A stretch of DNA of 5,134 nucleotides. Origin: Polynucleobacter sp. UBA962 (GTDB lineage Bacteria > Pseudomonadota > Gammaproteobacteria > Burkholderiales > Burkholderiaceae). Every line of letters begins with the position of its first letter. The stretch's first letter is position 1. The translations under genes and the position numbers were made by a program. Under the pieces are notes generated by a model. It was not told where the DNA came from. It ran no database searches and worked only from the letters and a program-made list of their open reading frames with translations. The DNA lies in assembly GCA_002292975.1 (NCBI GenBank), contig DBCI01000114.1, forward strand, positions 1 to 5,134, given 5' to 3'. This document shows, piece by piece, positions 4,942 through 5,134 of this stretch.

Positions 4942-4952
4942 TTCTTTAAAAA
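4942..4952 (+). promoter_or_regulatory. boxA antitermination element
   Basis: TTCTTTAAAAA closely resembles the proteobacterial rrn boxA (core CTTTAA), which is bound in RNA by NusB-S10 to prevent premature Rho termination of rRNA transcripts. Its place one base after the boxB stem supports the call. Confidence 0.8.
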
Positions 4953-4970
4953 TTAGTCAACCGATAATTG

Positions 4971-5027
4971 TGGGTACTGAGTAAAGGCATCCAGTCCTTC
5001 GGGATAGATGTAAATAAACAGTACTCA
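4971..5027 (+). other. Nested leader hairpin with UUCG tetraloop
   Basis: The outer stem pairs TGGGTACTG (4971-4979) with CAGTACTCA (5019-5027), nine pairs including one G-U. Inside it CATC (4988-4991) pairs with GATG (5007-5010), and GTCC (4994-4997) pairs with GGAT (5002-5005) around UUCG, giving the very stable C(UUCG)G cap. The 5' outer arm includes GTGGG, reminiscent of boxC. This is a pre-rRNA fold seen by hand; no energy was computed. Confidence 0.55.
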
Positions 5028-5040
5028 TAGACAGTAAAAA

Positions 5041-5062
5041 GATTTGGTTTTATTACCAAGTC
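5041..5062 (+). other. Leader hairpin
   Basis: GATTTGGT (5041-5048) pairs with ACCAAGTC (5055-5062), eight pairs with one U-G, around the loop TTTATT. It lies in the 16S leader and may be part of pre-rRNA folding, although the sequence could instead pair with the 16S trailer. Confidence 0.45.
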
Positions 5063-5083
5063 AATTTCTTGAATGAGTGCGAC

Positions 5084-5097
5084 GAACCGCAAGGTTC
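5084..5097 (+). other. Leader hairpin with GCAA tetraloop
   Basis: GAACC pairs with GGTTC around a GNRA-type GCAA loop, ten bases before mature 16S rRNA. It is probably a leader fold important for 5' maturation of 16S. Confidence 0.5.
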
Positions 5098-5106
5098 ACA
5101 GGAATT

Positions 5107-5134
5107 AAACTGAAGAGTTTGATCCTGGCTCAGA
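5107..5134 (+). rRNA. rrs: 16S ribosomal RNA, 5' end (cut by window edge)
   Basis: The last bases contain AGAGTTTGATCCTGGCTCAG (5114-5133), the universal bacterial 16S 5' sequence. The mature end is placed at 5107 by analogy with E. coli 16S, which begins AAATTGAAGAGTTTG; here AAACTGAAGAGTTTG. Only 28 bases are present. Confidence 0.96.

Larger units (their letters stand above)
4910..5106 (+). ncRNA. 16S rRNA precursor leader
   Basis: This is the transcribed spacer between the likely start point and mature 16S rRNA. It contains boxB, boxA and three more hairpins, each listed separately. Leaders of this kind carry the antitermination signals and the 5' half of the RNase III processing stem; the matching 3' half would lie beyond the window. 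Confidence 0.7.

Noticed and set aside
1..5134. CRISPR arrays, insertion sequences, phage or toxin-antitoxin genes
   Set aside because: There are no regularly spaced repeats, no transposase or integrase coding sequence and no paired small toxin-antitoxin frames. tRNA-Arg is not flanked by an integrase or a direct repeat of its 3' end.

Overview
This 5.1 kb window looks like chromosomal DNA of a free-living Gram-negative betaproteobacterium, most likely Burkholderiales, with moderate GC and a compact, Polynucleobacter-like layout. The evidence is the start of a proteobacterial 16S rRNA gene at the right edge, a boxB/boxA rRNA leader, an outer-membrane lipoprotein of the DolP/YraP type, a phosphoheptose isomerase and a cytochrome c5-like protein. 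The genus is inferred from general character, not from a database match.

Layout: 1-105 (minus) is the 5' end of gcvH, cut by the window edge. 246-434 (minus) is a small four-cysteine putative zinc-ribbon protein of unknown function. 470-1621 (minus) is a membrane fatty acid desaturase with all its histidine boxes, starting at GTG. 1699-1774 (minus) is tRNA-Arg(CCG) with an encoded CCA. 1877-2389 (plus) is a membrane-anchored single-haem cytochrome c. It runs tail to tail, five bases apart, with rsmI (2395-3288, minus), a 16S rRNA methyltransferase. Divergent from rsmI is a tight two-gene unit, gmhA/diaA-like (3391-3999) and dolP-like (4002-4646). The last 490 bases hold an rRNA operon control region: an 11-bp perfect inverted repeat, a sigma70-type promoter, boxB, boxA, further leader hairpins and the first 28 bases of 16S rRNA.

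How the genes fit together: the rsmI / SIS-isomerase / dolP cluster is a known proteobacterial neighbourhood joining ribosome modification and envelope biogenesis. The versions usually described also carry yraN, and in enterics lpoA; neither is present here. The isomerase keeps the four zinc/catalytic residues of GmhA that E. coli DiaA lacks, so a heptose (LPS) enzyme is more likely than a replication adaptor. Desaturase and dolP both serve the envelope, the cytochrome serves respiration, and tRNA-Arg, rsmI and rrn serve translation.

I see no mobile element, CRISPR array, phage gene or clear novel multi-gene system. Most of the window is ordinary core genome. The least explained parts are the small zinc-ribbon gene, the inverted repeat upstream of the rRNA promoter, and the stretch from 4647 to 4817.
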